64,000 nt of DNA, from NCBI GenBank assembly GCA_958450365.1, contig CAUEEP010000908.1, positions 1,154,341-1,218,340 of the forward strand. The letters are read 5' to 3'. Position 1 is the stretch's first letter. Every line of letters starts with the position of its first letter. Below, in pieces: positions 13,001 to 24,730 of the stretch. The position numbers and the translations under genes are program-made. Under the pieces are notes generated by a model that was not told where the DNA came from, searched no databases, and saw only the letters and a program-made list of their open reading frames with translations. Source of the DNA: Mesorhabditis belari (lineage: Eukaryota > Nematoda > Chromadorea > Rhabditida > Rhabditidae).

Positions 13001-14400
13001 AAGAAATGAAAAAAACCTTGAAGAAAGCTCTCCTCATTCGATTTGTGATGTTCTCACAAGTGACCATAAAACAAGTGACCTGAAATATTCATTTAAATTA
13101 GCAAAGCTTTTTATTACTAGGTAAGTCGGGTACCTTATACAACGATTTAATGTTTTGCTTTAGCGTTGATGCTTATTTTTATTTTTATGTATCAATGTGG
13201 AAACAATAAAAGATCACTTCTCGCCATATCTTTTTGAATCCATGTTCAGAAGAGCTACTGGAAAGAAACAAGTTTTTCAATATTTGTTGGTGAGAATGGA
13301 AGCCGCCTATCCGTTACCAGAATTAACTTATCAAAAACAAAAAAGTAATAAAAGCCTTAAAACTAAAAGGGAAAAAATGTAAATGCTAAAAGTTTGCGTG
13401 TGAACCGCTGTATAAGGTACCCGATTTTTTTAAGGTGCCTAGTAATAGGAAAGAGCCAAAGCTATTACCTAGACATTAATTAGATTTGTTAGAATCAGGT
13501 CTGTTCAACAACTCACTTGAATGAACGACGAAAGCATCAGAACGACACCAACTGCTGCATATTTGATGCAAGCCTAAAAGTAACTTGTATTTGGACAGTT
13601 TAAGCTGGAATCCATTTTTGATTAGACTATTTTCTTTACCTTGATAATATCGCTTTTGAAAATTTCCCTCGCCGCCATCCAATCGCTTTCACTGGCCAAC
13701 CCAAGGAAATGGAGCACTAAACTTTTGCACTACAAAGAAATTTCTCGGTTCCTTACATCTTGCCGTTTCCAAGTTGATGAACGTTTCAGAGGCATCACTA
13801 AAATTTTCATTGAAATGTTAGTTTTGATAAGAGTACCCGATGATAATGGAGAGAAAAGGGAATCCGAGACCGGTGATGACTGCCACGAGACATCCCAATA
13901 TCACCATAAAAATGTCCAAAGTGCTCGCATAGCGATACTAAATAAAAAGTTCAGCTTAAGGTTTTGATAAATTTCAGTAATCAACTTATTATCTGTTACA
14001 ATATGCCGAACTGCGGCAGAGCAATTGTCAATTTTTTCAAAATAAACTGGAAACACTCGGTCAAAAGCCTGATTTCTGATTCTTCTTATTACTCTAGGAA
14101 ACCGTAGTCAAGTGAAATTCTTTGGATTTTGTACCTATCGCTAAAATATTGACAATCTAAATCTTTACCAATTGTGTCAACGATGCCCTCTGCGCTTGAA
14201 GATCCGGCGATTCTTCGACTTTCTCACCATTCCTGAAATGTTTTGCTTTAAACGAATCAAATGAAAAATAAATTCCTCAGTTTCTGCATATTTTTTCAAT
14301 TGAAAAACAAAATTTACCCCTGTTTCTCTTTCTCTTTTATTTGCAAAAGCGGCAAAGATGATGACTCAGGCGGATTTTTCGGTTTTCGATTCAAGCCCAT
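7018..14400 (-). CDS. P-glycoprotein, full-length ABCB transporter (TMD-NBD-TMD-NBD)
   Basis: ATP-driven multidrug or lipid exporter of the plasma membrane. It starts at 14,400 ([14 protein letters not shown]); 14,318-14,400 and 14,169-14,232 splice in phase to 13,837-13,937, giving [14 protein letters not shown] and TM1. The first TMD runs to about 12,000. NBD1: Walker [14 protein letters not shown] (11,690), Q-loop VSQEPILF (11,330), signature [16 protein letters not shown] (11,030), Walker [13 protein letters not shown] (10,890) and H-loop VIAHRLSTV (10,800). A charged linker (10,390-10,530) precedes TMD2. NBD2: Walker [14 protein letters not shown] (8,010), Q-loop VSQEPILF (7,800), signature LSGG split by an intron then [12 protein letters not shown] (7,480), Walker [13 protein letters not shown] (7,430) and H-loop (7,260). 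All ATPase motifs are intact. It ends KQNAEADS at the TAG at 7,018. Length is about 1,250-1,300 aa, normal for ABCB1-type PGPs. The particular pgp orthologue cannot be named. Confidence 0.95.
9080..9345. repeat. short degenerate repeats (AATTAAAGGTAC-type) in PGP intron
   Basis: Several imperfect copies of a motif like ccaattaaaggtac and its inverse (ctgtagt/actacag) recur every 20-40 bp over about 260 bp next to the MITE. Probably non-coding intronic repeat; no ORF. Confidence 0.45.
9350..9852. mobile_element. MITE in P-glycoprotein intron, TIR TAGGTTGAGTACTA
   Basis: The left end taggttgagtactaa and the right end tagtactcaaccta form a perfect 14-bp terminal inverted repeat about 500 bp apart, inside the 0.87 kb intron between TMD2 exons. 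No transposase ORF is present. Part of the interior resembles the interiors of elements near 46,980-47,200, suggesting a non-autonomous Tc1/mariner derivative. Confidence 0.6.
13112..13449. mobile_element. MITE in P-glycoprotein intron, TIR ATTACTAGG...GGGTACCTTATACA
   Basis: The left end attactaggtaagtcgggta is matched inverted at the right end (tataaggtacccgat ... gcctagtaat), with a small internal length difference between the two TIRs. It is 340 bp long, has no transposase, and lies wholly within one intron, so the transporter reading frame is unaffected. Confidence 0.65.
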
Positions 14401-14445
14401 TTTTGAGAAGTCACGCTTTCTTTGAAAAGTGTAACCTAAAATTAG
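14401..14445 (-). promoter_or_regulatory. candidate trans-splice acceptor before P-glycoprotein ATG
   Basis: Read on the minus strand, a pyrimidine-rich TTTTAG lies about 38 nt upstream of the start codon with no in-frame ATG between. Nematode genes commonly take SL1 at such a position. This is pattern only and supports the chosen start. Confidence 0.35.
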
Positions 14446-17399
14446 AACAAATAAGCGAAAATGAATTCAAGTTAAAACCAAAAATCTGAAAGTTTCACGG
14501 AAAACGAGAAGGGTTTCCATGGGAATGGCTCGCTATTTTGGAGGCAATGTAAAGGATTGAATGTCGATGAAAACTAATCTTCTCAATTGAAGCCTGTTAT
14601 TAAATTCGATTAGCCGCAAAATGAAGAAAACAAAATCTAAGTTTGGGCTTCATTTCAGTTTGAATCCAGCCAGATTTTGTTAGCCAGGACTTGATTTACG
14701 TTTTTTTAATTTCGAATTTTGCTTAAGTACAAGTTTTTGAAGAATGTGAAAATTAAAAACGAGTTTTGCTATTGATAAAAGAAAAAGGAGAACAGAGGTT
14801 AATAGCCACTTAACCTTGCCCAATACCTTTTTACTCTCCAAGCCTTTTTCTAAAGTAATTAGACACCAAGCCCAAGACAATAGAGTAGAAGGCAGCCGAG
14901 AGAAATGAAACAAAAACATTTTTAAAATTTAAACGGGAAACATAGGCGGAACAATGTAACGGGAAGGGAATATGGGGAGACAGGTAATCTTAAAACACGC
15001 CACAAAAAGGCGAATACATTTTACAGAAGGGGGAAGAAAACTTACACGGGACTGGGCATAAAAAATCGGACAACATTCACGACTCCACAAGGGAATCGCG
15101 GAAAAAAATGAAAAGAACAGAAAAAGGGAATTTTTGTGCGGGATACGGTAGCGCATCCATGCTTTAGGAAGCGCGCCAGTTTCTTAAAACCGCACGTCAA
15201 TAGGAATCTAACTCAGACAGCAATAATAGCTATTACATTTGATATTTCAACTTTATAAGAATTTAAAGCCAGCTAAAAGTTTTCGAAAAATGCTGACAAT
15301 TTCTAGAGAAAAGATTGAATGAAATTCAAAGAGCCCATTCCGATGACTTATGCGTCATCGATCGTCGTGTCGAAAAGGGGAAATGGCTGGAAAAGAGGCT
15401 GCGTTTTTTTTCGTTTGTTTGTGAGGACTAAAAGAGGCACCCCCTCCCTCACTTCTTTCCAGCTGGCCCTTTCAAAAAGAGAAAAATATTGAGAAGTCTA
15501 GAGAGAAAATGAGAAAAATTTTCCCGCAAAAGGATCCTCGATATATACGAAACACTTGTTGAAAAGAAAACAAGTAACAACAAGTGAATGGTGGTGAATG
15601 GATGAGGTAAAAGCCGTTTGTTCGAGGAATGGACGCAAGATTTTGAATAGAAATGCTTTAGGGGGTTGACAGTTACCGAAAATTATCTTTTTGAGTAGTT
15701 TTCAACTTGATAAAAATTAACTTAGACAACGATCGACTTGATAACCTAAACAACTTAGACAACTTGATATCAAGTATGAAGTATGAACCATTCATGGTGT
15801 ATAATGCTTTACGAGCCAACGCCAAAAAGTCAGGTCAGGCAAGGCAGAACAAGATCCGAGGCCAGGTCCAAGACTAGCTTCTGGCGTTTCAAAAGACATT
15901 TTGGAGAAGGCTTGTACTGGAGCTAGGTATACAAAGCCTAGAACCTGCTGGTCTTGGTTTCGGGTTAATGGCGTTTAGAATAGCGCTGCCTTGACAATGT
16001 ATTAGTCATTTGTTCCCATTGAGTGGTAATTTTGAATTTTAATTGTTCCTAACTAGGAATCCTAAAAAAACCATTAAAACTTAAACTTAAACGTTAAACT
16101 GTTTTCAAGGCTAATAGAAAGATATTAGACTACGAAAAAATACTGACTTGTTAGATAAATCGAGCTTGTGAATCTATATAAGAGATCTTTACATCATGAA
16201 ATTGCTGCCCAAAATATGCTGAAAGCATCGTAATGATGCTTTTTGTTCACCTCGGAAACTATTATATAAACACAAGTGTATCAAAAGAGAAAAATAAGAG
16301 AAACCATTAAAATTTCAAAATCGTTTCGAAACTAACGAAGATTAGTTCTTTTTGAGCTAAGTGTGTGTGTGTGTGTTTTTTGCAGTCTAGCATCCCCTTT
16401 TCACACGGCACAACTCGTCTCTCACCTCTCTTTATCCAGCTGTCCCTAAACGATGAAAGAACACTGAATGGAAAGATTTCGAAACACATTTCATGGGATG
16501 TTGCATCATAAATATTCGTTTACATATGGTCAAAGATTAGTTTTTCTTTATCTAACGATAATTGCTCAGAAACGTCTTGAAAAATGGCTTGAAAAATGAA
16601 AGTGATGTAGAGTACTGAAGCCAAGACACTCGTGGATAGGCGAACCAGAATTTAGTGTTTTTTGTCAACGTACGTTTGTTAATTGCTAAATCCAGCATAC
16701 TTGGGTTTTTTTTGACACTTATAGAGCTTATAATTTTAAGCCACGACTATACTTTAATTGACTATTGTAATTGTACATCTTACCACCTTTAAAATGTAGC
16801 AGTTTGACAAAACAACACTCTGTCTTTAGTTTTCTAAAACCTTCGGCCAAAGTTATGCTTTTGTTCGATTCCTATTGTAGGTAATTTTCTAAATTTTGAT
16901 CAAAAGACACATTTGTATCCATTTTTGTGGAAACGTTGCTTGTAAAGAACGTATTGGAGTCTTGAAATCCAGAGAAAAGAATAGAGTCGCTTTCAAAAGT
17001 CGAATCGTTTTAGAAAAGCTCTATTTGAATTGAGCTAGTACTATCAAACTGTTCGCTTCGTACACATTTAAGTTTTACACCCACACTTGCATTTAACCCC
17101 TTATAAAGCTCTCCACTCAACATCGCAAAACAAATTCTCTCCGTGATCTCAAAAAATTTTTGTAGTTGTTACTTGTTCTATTCATACATTGATTTGTGCC
17201 TTCATTTTTGCTATCCTCTAATTACGGATTCTCTTGTGAGAATAGTTAATTTTCGAAAAGCTCATTAACTCTAACACCTGTTCGAAGATTAACAAAAAAA
17301 GACTTGCATTCGAATTCCCCACAGACTTTAATTAGCCGCGTGATTGCTGAGCAAAAAGTTTTGTGGGTTCAAGAAATATTTTCTATTTATTTTCAGTCG
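14401..17399. other. 3 kb gene-free region upstream of P-glycoprotein and serpentine receptor
   Basis: Divergent intergenic DNA: the PGP gene runs left and the receptor runs right, so both promoters should lie here. Just upstream of the PGP ATG (about 14,401-14,445), the minus strand reads ttttag then 38 bp to ATG, a plausible spliced-leader acceptor. At about 15,338-15,360 there is a bZIP-like pair, atgacttatgcgtcat. A short TG run occurs at 16,362-16,374. Weak inverted blocks occur at 15,800-16,000. No coding exon recognised. Confidence 0.5.
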
Positions 17400-20300
17400 A
17401 TGAATAGTTCTAATCAGCTTACGTCGAATTCGACGAATCTTCACAACTATTTTTTTATTGCTAGCATTGTCGAGGCTTCTTTGATTGCAATAGTTGAGTT
17501 CTGTGACATTGAATTATTTAATTTCTATTTAGATTGGCTTTTTGGGAGTTACTTTTGGTATCATTGGGTTATTTATTGTGCGGAGGAACTCGTTTTTGAA
17601 AGGTAAAGAAATTTTTCGACAAGACAAGTAAAACTTCTTTTGTTACGTATTGATTTTGACCTTTGTGACACTTTAGTTCATTATTTCTTGTGATAAACAC
17701 TATAAGCAAGATCTGAGCGATCATTTTGACTGATTTTAAGTCAGTCATTTAGCAAACATGACTGCCGTAGCAAAATTTGACTGTCTGAGACTTTGAAATC
17801 TCTTTTGCATCAAAGGATAGGGTTCAGAAGGTTAATCGGGTGATAAAAAGTTTAGCATTAACCTCGTTATGTGTTGAATTCTCTAGCGCAAAACATTTTA
17901 ATCAAACAATAAAAGCAAACTTTCCCAAACCTTTTCAGGTATCACCGGCCTCTATGCATCACTCGATCTCATCAACACTATCATTATCAACGCATGTCAT
18001 TTGTTATGGGGAGTCCCGTGCGCACTTTGGTAGATTTTCTTGGATTCTACCAGGCTCCAGCTTTGATTAAAATTAAGATTTACCTTTTGTTTAAGAAGAA
18101 CTCTTACAGGAGTATCAGTGATTCATTGCCGTTTTTGAATTATTTCTTCGGAAATCTCATCTTTACTTCTGTCGCTCTCGGTTTTTTGCCAAAGGTAGTG
18201 CAATTGAACTATAATTACAAATTAAATTCTAGGTTTACTTGGGACTCAGTCGTTTTGTCGTATTGGCTTTTAATGGGAAATACTCGGAAAGATTCGAGCG
18301 GACGCGCCGTTTCCAATATGCTTCAATGGTCATCTACCCATTGTGCATCGCCATTTTATACTCACTTCGTTAGTTACATTCTGACTTTTCGGGTTTAAAC
18401 AAAACTAACAAGGGAAAGGCACCGAGTCAAGCTGGCCTTTTAGCTCGAGACCAAGTTCATCTTATAGAATCGGCCATGGGGATCTCGAATCCGTTTTTAA
18501 TTTCTGCAAAATGCTTCACAATCGCGAGATATCTGGCATAGAAAATCACCTTGAATTTCGAACTCCTTGTGGGGCCCTCACAACTGCTTCGATGGTCTAA
18601 TGGATAATCTGCTAGACTACCGAGACATTTTTTTTGCTACCGAGAAATTTAGCATTTTTGCTCTCCAAGTTCGAGTCCCACTATCGCCCAACTTTCTTGC
18701 TTTTTTAAAAAACTGTTTCCTTACATATTTGCAATGAATAATAGAGTTGAATTTTATACACTGCTTTCTGTAGTTTTCAGAAATGTGGCAACAAATGTGA
18801 AATTTTTCAATACTTTTCTACTATTCTATTTCTAATCTTTTATACATTATTTATTGAAGTTACAGAAAGTGGTGCATAAAACTCGAATCAATAATTTAAT
18901 TGAATGAAACAGGAAAAACAAAAGGCAATTTGCAGAAATACTCGCGAATTTAAGTCTCTATCTATCAATTGCATAAGCTATACAGTTTTCGAGTTAAAGT
19001 AAATGATCCCACTTTCGTCAAACTTGTTTTGCTTTTTTCAAAAATTCTTTTCTTACGTATTTACATTGAATTATTGACTCGAATTTTATACAAGGCTTCC
19101 GGTAACTTCAACAAATAATTTACAAAAGCTGGAATCTTCCAAAGTATCAGAATCAGTAGATAAATATTGAAAAATTTAACATTTCTTGTCGAATTCTGAA
19201 AGCTACAGGTGCATAAAATTCAATCCTATTATTCATTGCACATATTTAAGGAAATAGTTTTTTTAAAAAAGCAAAAAAAAGTTTGGCGATAGTGCGACTC
19301 GAACTCGGGAGCAAAAAACGTAGTAGTCTTGGTAGTCTAGCAGATTATCCATTAGACCATTGAGGCAGTTGTCAAGGGAGCGTGTGACGGCCACATAAAA
19401 ACCTCGAAATTTAGATTCTGGGAAGCTTTCTGCAAAAACTAAAGACGGATTCGAGATCCCCATGGCCGACTCTATAAGATGGATTTGGCCTCGAGTCAAA
19501 AGACCAGCTTAACTCGGTGCCTTTCCCTTGTAAGAATATCTAATTTAGCTGGTTGTCATTGTGTTTTCTTGACCAAGAGCAAGAACTATTTTTGGACAGA
19601 AGGAGAGCAAGGATTGAGAGTTCTATTCTACGCACAGGTATCCAGTTAGATCAAACAATCCATCGTATCAGCTCACAGTTAACTATTCAAACCTAATTTT
19701 TTTTGATCACGTTTAAAATTAAATACCTTTTTAGCTCATGGTTAGCTATGTTTTCATGCCAATCACCACTTTCATTGATGCATCAATTTTTTGGATGGTG
19801 CGCAAAAAAGTTTTCCGAGCGGCGCGGCAACGAACGAGTCAACAAAAGACCGAACAATTGCGGAAAGAATATAGACTGGCTGCTCAGGTAAAGCAAAATA
19901 TTGCTATCTCTAGAAATCTTTCAAACACATACTAGCCTAACTATAGAATTAGGTAAAGTGGCTGAACAAATGAGTACGGTAAGGACTGTGTAGAGGTATC
20001 GTGGGTGCTCGAGGTTCACCAAACCAGACCAGGGCCCGGTTTCACCCGGCCAATCAAGCTTTGCACAATGTTTTCTTTCGAAGTACCAAATTTTTGTAGT
20101 ACTGTAGGGAGTGGGTGGCAATTTTGACTAGCTAAAAAAAGCTAAAAAAGAAAAATCAAAACATGGGCAATTAAGCCGGTGAAGGGCTTATCCCGCATCC
20201 GGGCAGTATGCCGGACTTTTTTCTACGAGCGACGTGAAAAGAACGCACACTTTTGAACGAACGCAATTGCCAGTCGATTTCACCAATTCCTATAATAATT

Positions 20301-21079
20301 TTTAGTTTGCTAGATTGGTGAAATCGGGCCCAGTTCTGAGGCTACGCTAGGTAGACATGGGCAAATTCCAAGCCGGACCAAATTCCACCTTCATTTTCTC
20401 GGCCGTTTCTTGGCTACTTGCTCTGCAATTTTGTCTACATGCTGAAAATGCCGCTTTCTATCTGTAAACAAAATTTCAGAGTAATCGACCAAGAATCGGC
20501 TAAGAAAACGAAGATGGAATTAGGTTCGGCTTGGAATTTTCCCACCTCTAGTAAATACCAAATCCAACCACAATTCTGATAAAGTTTTTTCTTTACCAGC
20601 TGCGTCTTTACCGCACGGATATTTTACCTAGAGGTACTAAGGGTACGTAGCACAAATCTGAGTACAGATTCGGATTCCTCGCCCCTGAAAACCCCCGAGT
20701 ACAAATTTTCAGCTCTTTAGCTCACTTCGTTGTAGTTTTACGTTAACGTAATTTGTATTGTGGCGTAGGCGTGACAGACGGACGGACGGGCGTTTTATTT
20801 TTTTGTATATAGTAGATTATAATTTTCAGATGCTGGTCAACCTAGTCAACGGCATTCTTCTCAATGTATCCGTATTCATTTCGAAAGATTTCTATCTTGA
20901 TCTAATTGCGGGTTTTATTGTAAACACGATGCTCTGGCAAATCTGCACGATGACTGTTTCGTAAGTGTTTTCAAAAGTTTCCGATTAGAATTCAATCTAG
21001 ATTATCTTATGTCGTGTTTTTCAAAGAGAAACGATCAAAAGCTCTAGCAATTCCTTTATTTATTTTATGTCTTCAATAA
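17400..21079 (+). CDS. serpentine chemoreceptor-like 7TM GPCR, complete (308 aa)
   Basis: Nine exons splice in phase: 17400-17492, 17533-17602, 17939-18029, 18110-18194, 18233-18368, 19549-19637, 19735-19887, 20830-20960 and 21001-21079 (TAA); 927 nt in total. The start MNSSNQLTSNSTN is N-glycosylation-rich, fitting an extracellular N-terminus. TM1 is GFLGVTFGIIGLFIV, TM2 is DLINTIIINACHLLW and TM3 contains GNLIFTSVALGFLP. The DRY-equivalent region is YLGLSRFVVLAFNGKYSE. TM5 is VSYVFMPITTFIDASIFWMV, then a basic loop RKKVFRAARQRTSQQKTEQL, TM6 MLVNLVNGILLNVSVFI and TM7 LIAGFIVNTMLWQICTMTV. These receptors sit in sensory cilia of chemosensory neurons. The large intron 18,369-19,548 carries a foldback element. 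Its last two exons are also present, inverted, at 63,001-63,250. Confidence 0.8.
18419..19530. repeat. 1.1 kb foldback element with tRNA-like modules in both arms
   Basis: The left end caagggaaaggcaccgagt and the right end actcggtgcctttcccttg are exact inverted copies. The match continues through cttatagaatcggccatgg and a tRNA-like stretch: A-box-like tggtctaatggataatctg, B-box-like aagttcgagtccc at about 18,590-18,690, mirrored at about 19,280-19,370. The arms are about 450-500 bp and the centre is AT-rich. It lies in a receptor intron. The two tRNA-like modules face each other. No transposase was found. Confidence 0.75.
20355..20555. mobile_element. short palindromic MITE, TIR TGGGCAAATTCCAAGCCG
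   Basis: The left end atgggcaaattccaagccg is matched inverted at the right end (cggcttggaattttcccac). Inner blocks (ttttctcggccg / cggctaagaaaa) also pair, so most of the 200 bp can fold back. It lies in the intron between receptor exons 7 and 8. Confidence 0.6.
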
Positions 21080-21347
21080 AGAGCTCCAATTTGATCGGGT
21101 TCAGAAAATTTTGCAGAGAAAATATCAAAAATGGCCAACAGGTGTTCAGCCAATGAAAGATTGTTTTGCAATTTTTCCAAAATACTTTCTTATCTCTTTA
21201 CTGTACAGATAAGATTATTTGCGGCTTTTACAATTTATTTTCAAAAAGAATCGTATTTTGTGAGTTTTATTTGCCTCAGAGTACAGTCAGCGTTGCTTCC
21301 GAAAACAGAACATGGCAATTAGACTAAAGAAGAAACACATTTTCTTT

Positions 21348-22930
21348 TCACTTCCGAGTTTTTCTAATAACAAATTAGCAGTTGCAAATACCTGGACAGT
21401 AAAGAAAAGCACAGATATTGAATAAATTCCTCGAATGCTAAGAGAAAAACTCCCGTAAGTGGGCCAAAGAAAAGTTGAGTGGGAAATTTGACAAATGTGA
21501 AGCCGATTGTATTTAAAAGGAGCATTCCACTGTTTGATAACATCTAAAAGTGATCAACCTGAAGTTTATAATGAACCTATGCTGTTAATGTGCTGTTTAT
21601 GCCTCTTTGAACTTTTTTAAAATCAAGAGTTAACAAGAACTAATTGTAAGCATTCGACTTTACTATTTAGTCCATTACTATTGAGTCCATCACTATTTAG
21701 TCCATTATTATTTAGTCTATCAAGCCTATTTTCTTGTTTATCTTTTGCTTACCTGAATCATAAGCATCACTTCGGCGCGAGTGACCTTTCCCGTTTTGTT
21801 TAACTAAATATTTACGTTAGAAAGCTTGGCACACTTGGTCTTGCCATTACACATGATTACCAGAATACGAACGTGGCTTGTTTTTGGATAAACTGTATTC
21901 AGGCTATCGGTTTATCTATCAAGCTAAATAGTTGAACCCAAGCTTGAACGACTCGGCTTATGACTCATCACTATGTGAGTTTTGATTTCGGTATAATATC
22001 TAATGCCTCACTTTGTTCTTTTCACCCTTCTTACCTGTACCATTCTCTTCCTAGTCACAAAATCCAATCCACATGCGAAAAAATAGGGCAAATTGCTGAT
22101 AGACTTTTGACCGATTGTACAGCTGATATTTTCACATTTTAATAGAGTATCCAATTTGATAAGCCCTAGCTCCAAGAAGTAGGGAAGCAAGAGTTGAGCG
22201 ATAGGCCATTTCAGAGTTTTCCGGAAGTGAAGTCCATCAAAGGCTATCGCAAAGAAACGACTAAACTCACAGTAGTGAAAAGAATTTCAACAAAACCTGA
22301 ATGAAATGATCATTTGATGATACTTAGCCACATTCATCAATGAGTATCCATGAATTAATGAATAAAGTGGATAGAAGAAACCGGTGGCGATTTCGGGAGG
22401 GCACCTTAGAATTATAATTAGAGTTTATCTAATCAAAAGCTATACTGTTGTTGGAACATGACTGAAGCTACTTTGGTAAACTTTACAAAGGCAAGGCTCT
22501 CACTTGAACAATGGCGCTTCGAGATTGCAGAACTGTTGCCAACAATAGTCGACGGCGAACAACGGCTTGCAGATGTTTTCAGCAGCAGCGGATAGACTAA
22601 AGAGCAACTTTAGCTTTGAGTTTGGGGTTAGTTCAAGTTAAGAATACATGTAACAAACCGAATTGGCCATGTTAACCGCTTGTTCGTCGCCGCGAAACAA
22701 GTCGCTACTGTAGTCGGGAAAACCGAGGCAAAAATGATCTGAATGAAGGTTTTGATATATTTTTTGTTTCAGAAAATACCCATTTTGTAACACTTTCGAT
22801 GACAGAAATGAGTTCGAAAAGAAATTCAAGATCAAAGTCGGGTGGTGAGCTATCGGAGATGATTTTCCATTCAAGCAAGAGGTCGTAGATTGACCAGTTC
22901 AAATCCGCGATGAATGTCAGCAAAGCGTTG
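21348..22930 (-). CDS. serpentine chemoreceptor-like GPCR, left-arm copy
   Basis: Mirror of the right-arm receptor at 61,142-62,729, read on the minus strand and ending at the TGA at 21,348-21,350. The same exon order is visible: an N-terminal segment with LTFIADLNWSIYDLLLEW, TM1, the SRFFAIAFDGLHFRK motif after TM3, ECL2 with CENISCTIGQ, the loop NKTGKVTRAEVMLMIQ and TM6-TM7 (MLSNSGMLLLNTIGFTFV ... GVFLLAFEEFIQYL). Differences from the right copy are mostly substitutions; no stop was seen in the exons examined. The first coding exon was not found in either arm, so completeness is unproven. It is convergent with the receptor ending at 21,079. Confidence 0.6.
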
Positions 22931-23164
22931 AGTCCTGTTTAAATGCTATTTGCTCACTTCAAGGAAGAAATATTGAGACTATTTATATTACTGATCCACA
23001 GCAAACACTCATATTACTTTAATGGAGAAGTCTGAATTAGGACCGATTCTCACTAGAACCAAATTGCCAGCAGGTGGTTGTAGTAATATAATTTTTGATG
23101 ACATTTTCTGTAGAAACAAGAAGCTTCGCAAAAAAAATTTTCGAGCAAAAAGCAAAAGAATTGG

Positions 23165-23475
23165 GGGTGAGAGGAAGCGAACCCACAACCTATTTCTTCC
23201 GTTCATTTGAAAGACGTGGGCATTAGCCACTCGGTCAAGTTCTTTTGTAAATGTCACAGTGTGAGCGCACTTGTTCAGCCCACACGACCCAGGTTCGACT
23301 CCTGCCCGCGTCGGCACTTTTGATTTTTTTAAAAATTTAAAAACATATTGCACAACTAAATGAAATTCTAAACCAAACTAACTATAGATCATTGGAAACG
23401 GCCCACTGGGCGCGGAGGAATAGTGCACACTGACAGACGGACAGACAGTCCCTTTATATATAGTAGATAGATGAA
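23165..23475 (+). repeat. tRNA-headed SINE-like element (left arm)
   Basis: A minus-oriented Leu/Ser-like tRNA module (gaccgagtggctaatgccc, then gtgggttcgct) lies at about 23,170-23,245. A plus-oriented B-box (caggttcgactcctgcc) follows at about 23,290. After about 100 bp of AT-rich body comes a tail with gacagacggacagacagtcc and tttatatatagtagat. The same tail follows a different tRNA-like head at 35,765-35,995, which suggests tRNA-derived SINEs with an RTE-like 3' end. Non-coding. Confidence 0.55.
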
Positions 23476-23519
23476 GTAAATCGGTTTATCAATAATTTAT
23501 CAGGTATTAAAAGATGAAA

Positions 23520-24300
23520 TCAACTCTTTGCAGATCGTTTCAAGTTTAGTATTTCAATTGTGATTGATTTGGAGGGATGTAGAATTTGTAGCCTTGTCCT
23601 AGACGGAACCAACCCGAAAAAGCCATAACTTCCAAATTGCTTTCCAACATAACTACTCATTATTGAATGTACTTGATCTTTGAAGATTGCATGATCACAT
23701 TTTTGCATGATTAAACATAAAATTACTGTGTTGTTTCTACTTTTGCGATCTGTGATGTTTAACGAGCTTTTGGACAACTGATGAATAGGTTGGTATTTTT
23801 GGCGGCCACAGTCTTCTGCAAAACGGATAATTAGCTTTCTGAGTCTACGAGAATTGCTTTTTGCAAATCGAAAAGCAACTGACAGGTCACAAGGCTGAGG
23901 TGGCCAAATGACATAAACCATATACCATACGATGCAGAACTTTACGCCGATTCCGATGCCGCTCTCCGTTTTTGCAAAATGATTTGGAAAAGCAAGGAAT
24001 CTGGCAAACAAGCCTGAGGTAAAATTAGAGATCAGTCCCTATATAAGGCTTTTTTTACCATCTCGGTATGTGGGCTCGTGGTGTAGGGGATACGAATCTT
24101 GTTTTCGAAACAAGCTATTGAGTTTTCGCCTGGGTTCGATCCTTTTTAAGCCAGTTTACGATTTTTGATCAGATATCAATGTCAAAAAAGGAGAAAAGAA
24201 TCTCCGTAGCGGATAAAGCTTGCGAAGAACAAAATCCCGACTCAAAATACAAGTTTTTTATTTAGCACAACCGGGATCAGAACTTAAAGCTTGCTTCCTG
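23520..24300. repeat. composite repeat with Arg-like tRNA pseudogene
   Basis: The stretch 23,880-24,050 is related to blocks at 40,025-40,220 and 47,480-47,560. It is followed at 24,071-24,155 by a tRNA-like sequence: gggctcgtggtgtagggga (A box), anticodon arm CTTGT-TTTCGAA-ACAAG (anticodon TCG, Arg) and gggttcgatcc (B box). The acceptor and T stems are only partly paired, so it looks decayed. The 163-aa ORF across 23,520-24,011 (-) lies in this repeat and is not treated as a gene. 23,590-23,775 is shared with the right arm (60,350-60,530); the rest is left-arm specific. Confidence 0.5.
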
Positions 24301-24730
24301 TAAAGATAATATAAAAACAGTAGATAAATAGATGTCCAAGATGCAACATATTAAATAAACAATGAACTCGTTCAGTTAAATAGAACGATCTGGTACGGCT
24401 ATTACCCGGATGGACAAACATGCCGTCAACCAAAGTCCGATGACTGGGCTTGTGCACCAAAAGCAATAGTAAAGATTTGATTGGTTAAAATCGAATAAAA
24501 AAATAAGATCTATTTTAAATCTATCTATAATAAAATCTATTTTTGACCTATCTATAATCATCTATAATCTGGCCAAGCAACACTTTTTCATAAAAAACTT
24601 GTAAAGTTCATAAATTCAATTTTATGTTTAATAAAAAGCATCACACATTCGCCATTATTCTAAACGGATTTCTTGGAAAAGAAACAAAATAAATATCCAA
24701 ATCTAAACGATGAGATCCAAATGTGTGTGT

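Noticed and set aside
13990..14070. Possible extra P-glycoprotein exon
   Set aside because: Exon 2 (ends 14,169) joins exon 3 (starts 13,937) in phase and gives the expected TQLYRYAST sequence; including this segment breaks the family alignment.
17994..18398. 134-codon plus-strand ORF
   Set aside because: Runs through introns 3 and 4 of the receptor in a mixture of frames; the spliced model has better phase and TM pattern.
23520..24011. 163-codon minus-strand ORF
   Set aside because: It lies across a repeat related to 40,025-40,220 and 47,480-47,560 and a tRNA-like module; no coding conservation between arms.
24071..24155. Functional tRNA-Arg(TCG)
   Set aside because: The anticodon arm is perfect, but acceptor and T stems are poorly paired and it lies in a SINE-like context, so it was called a tRNA-like relic.
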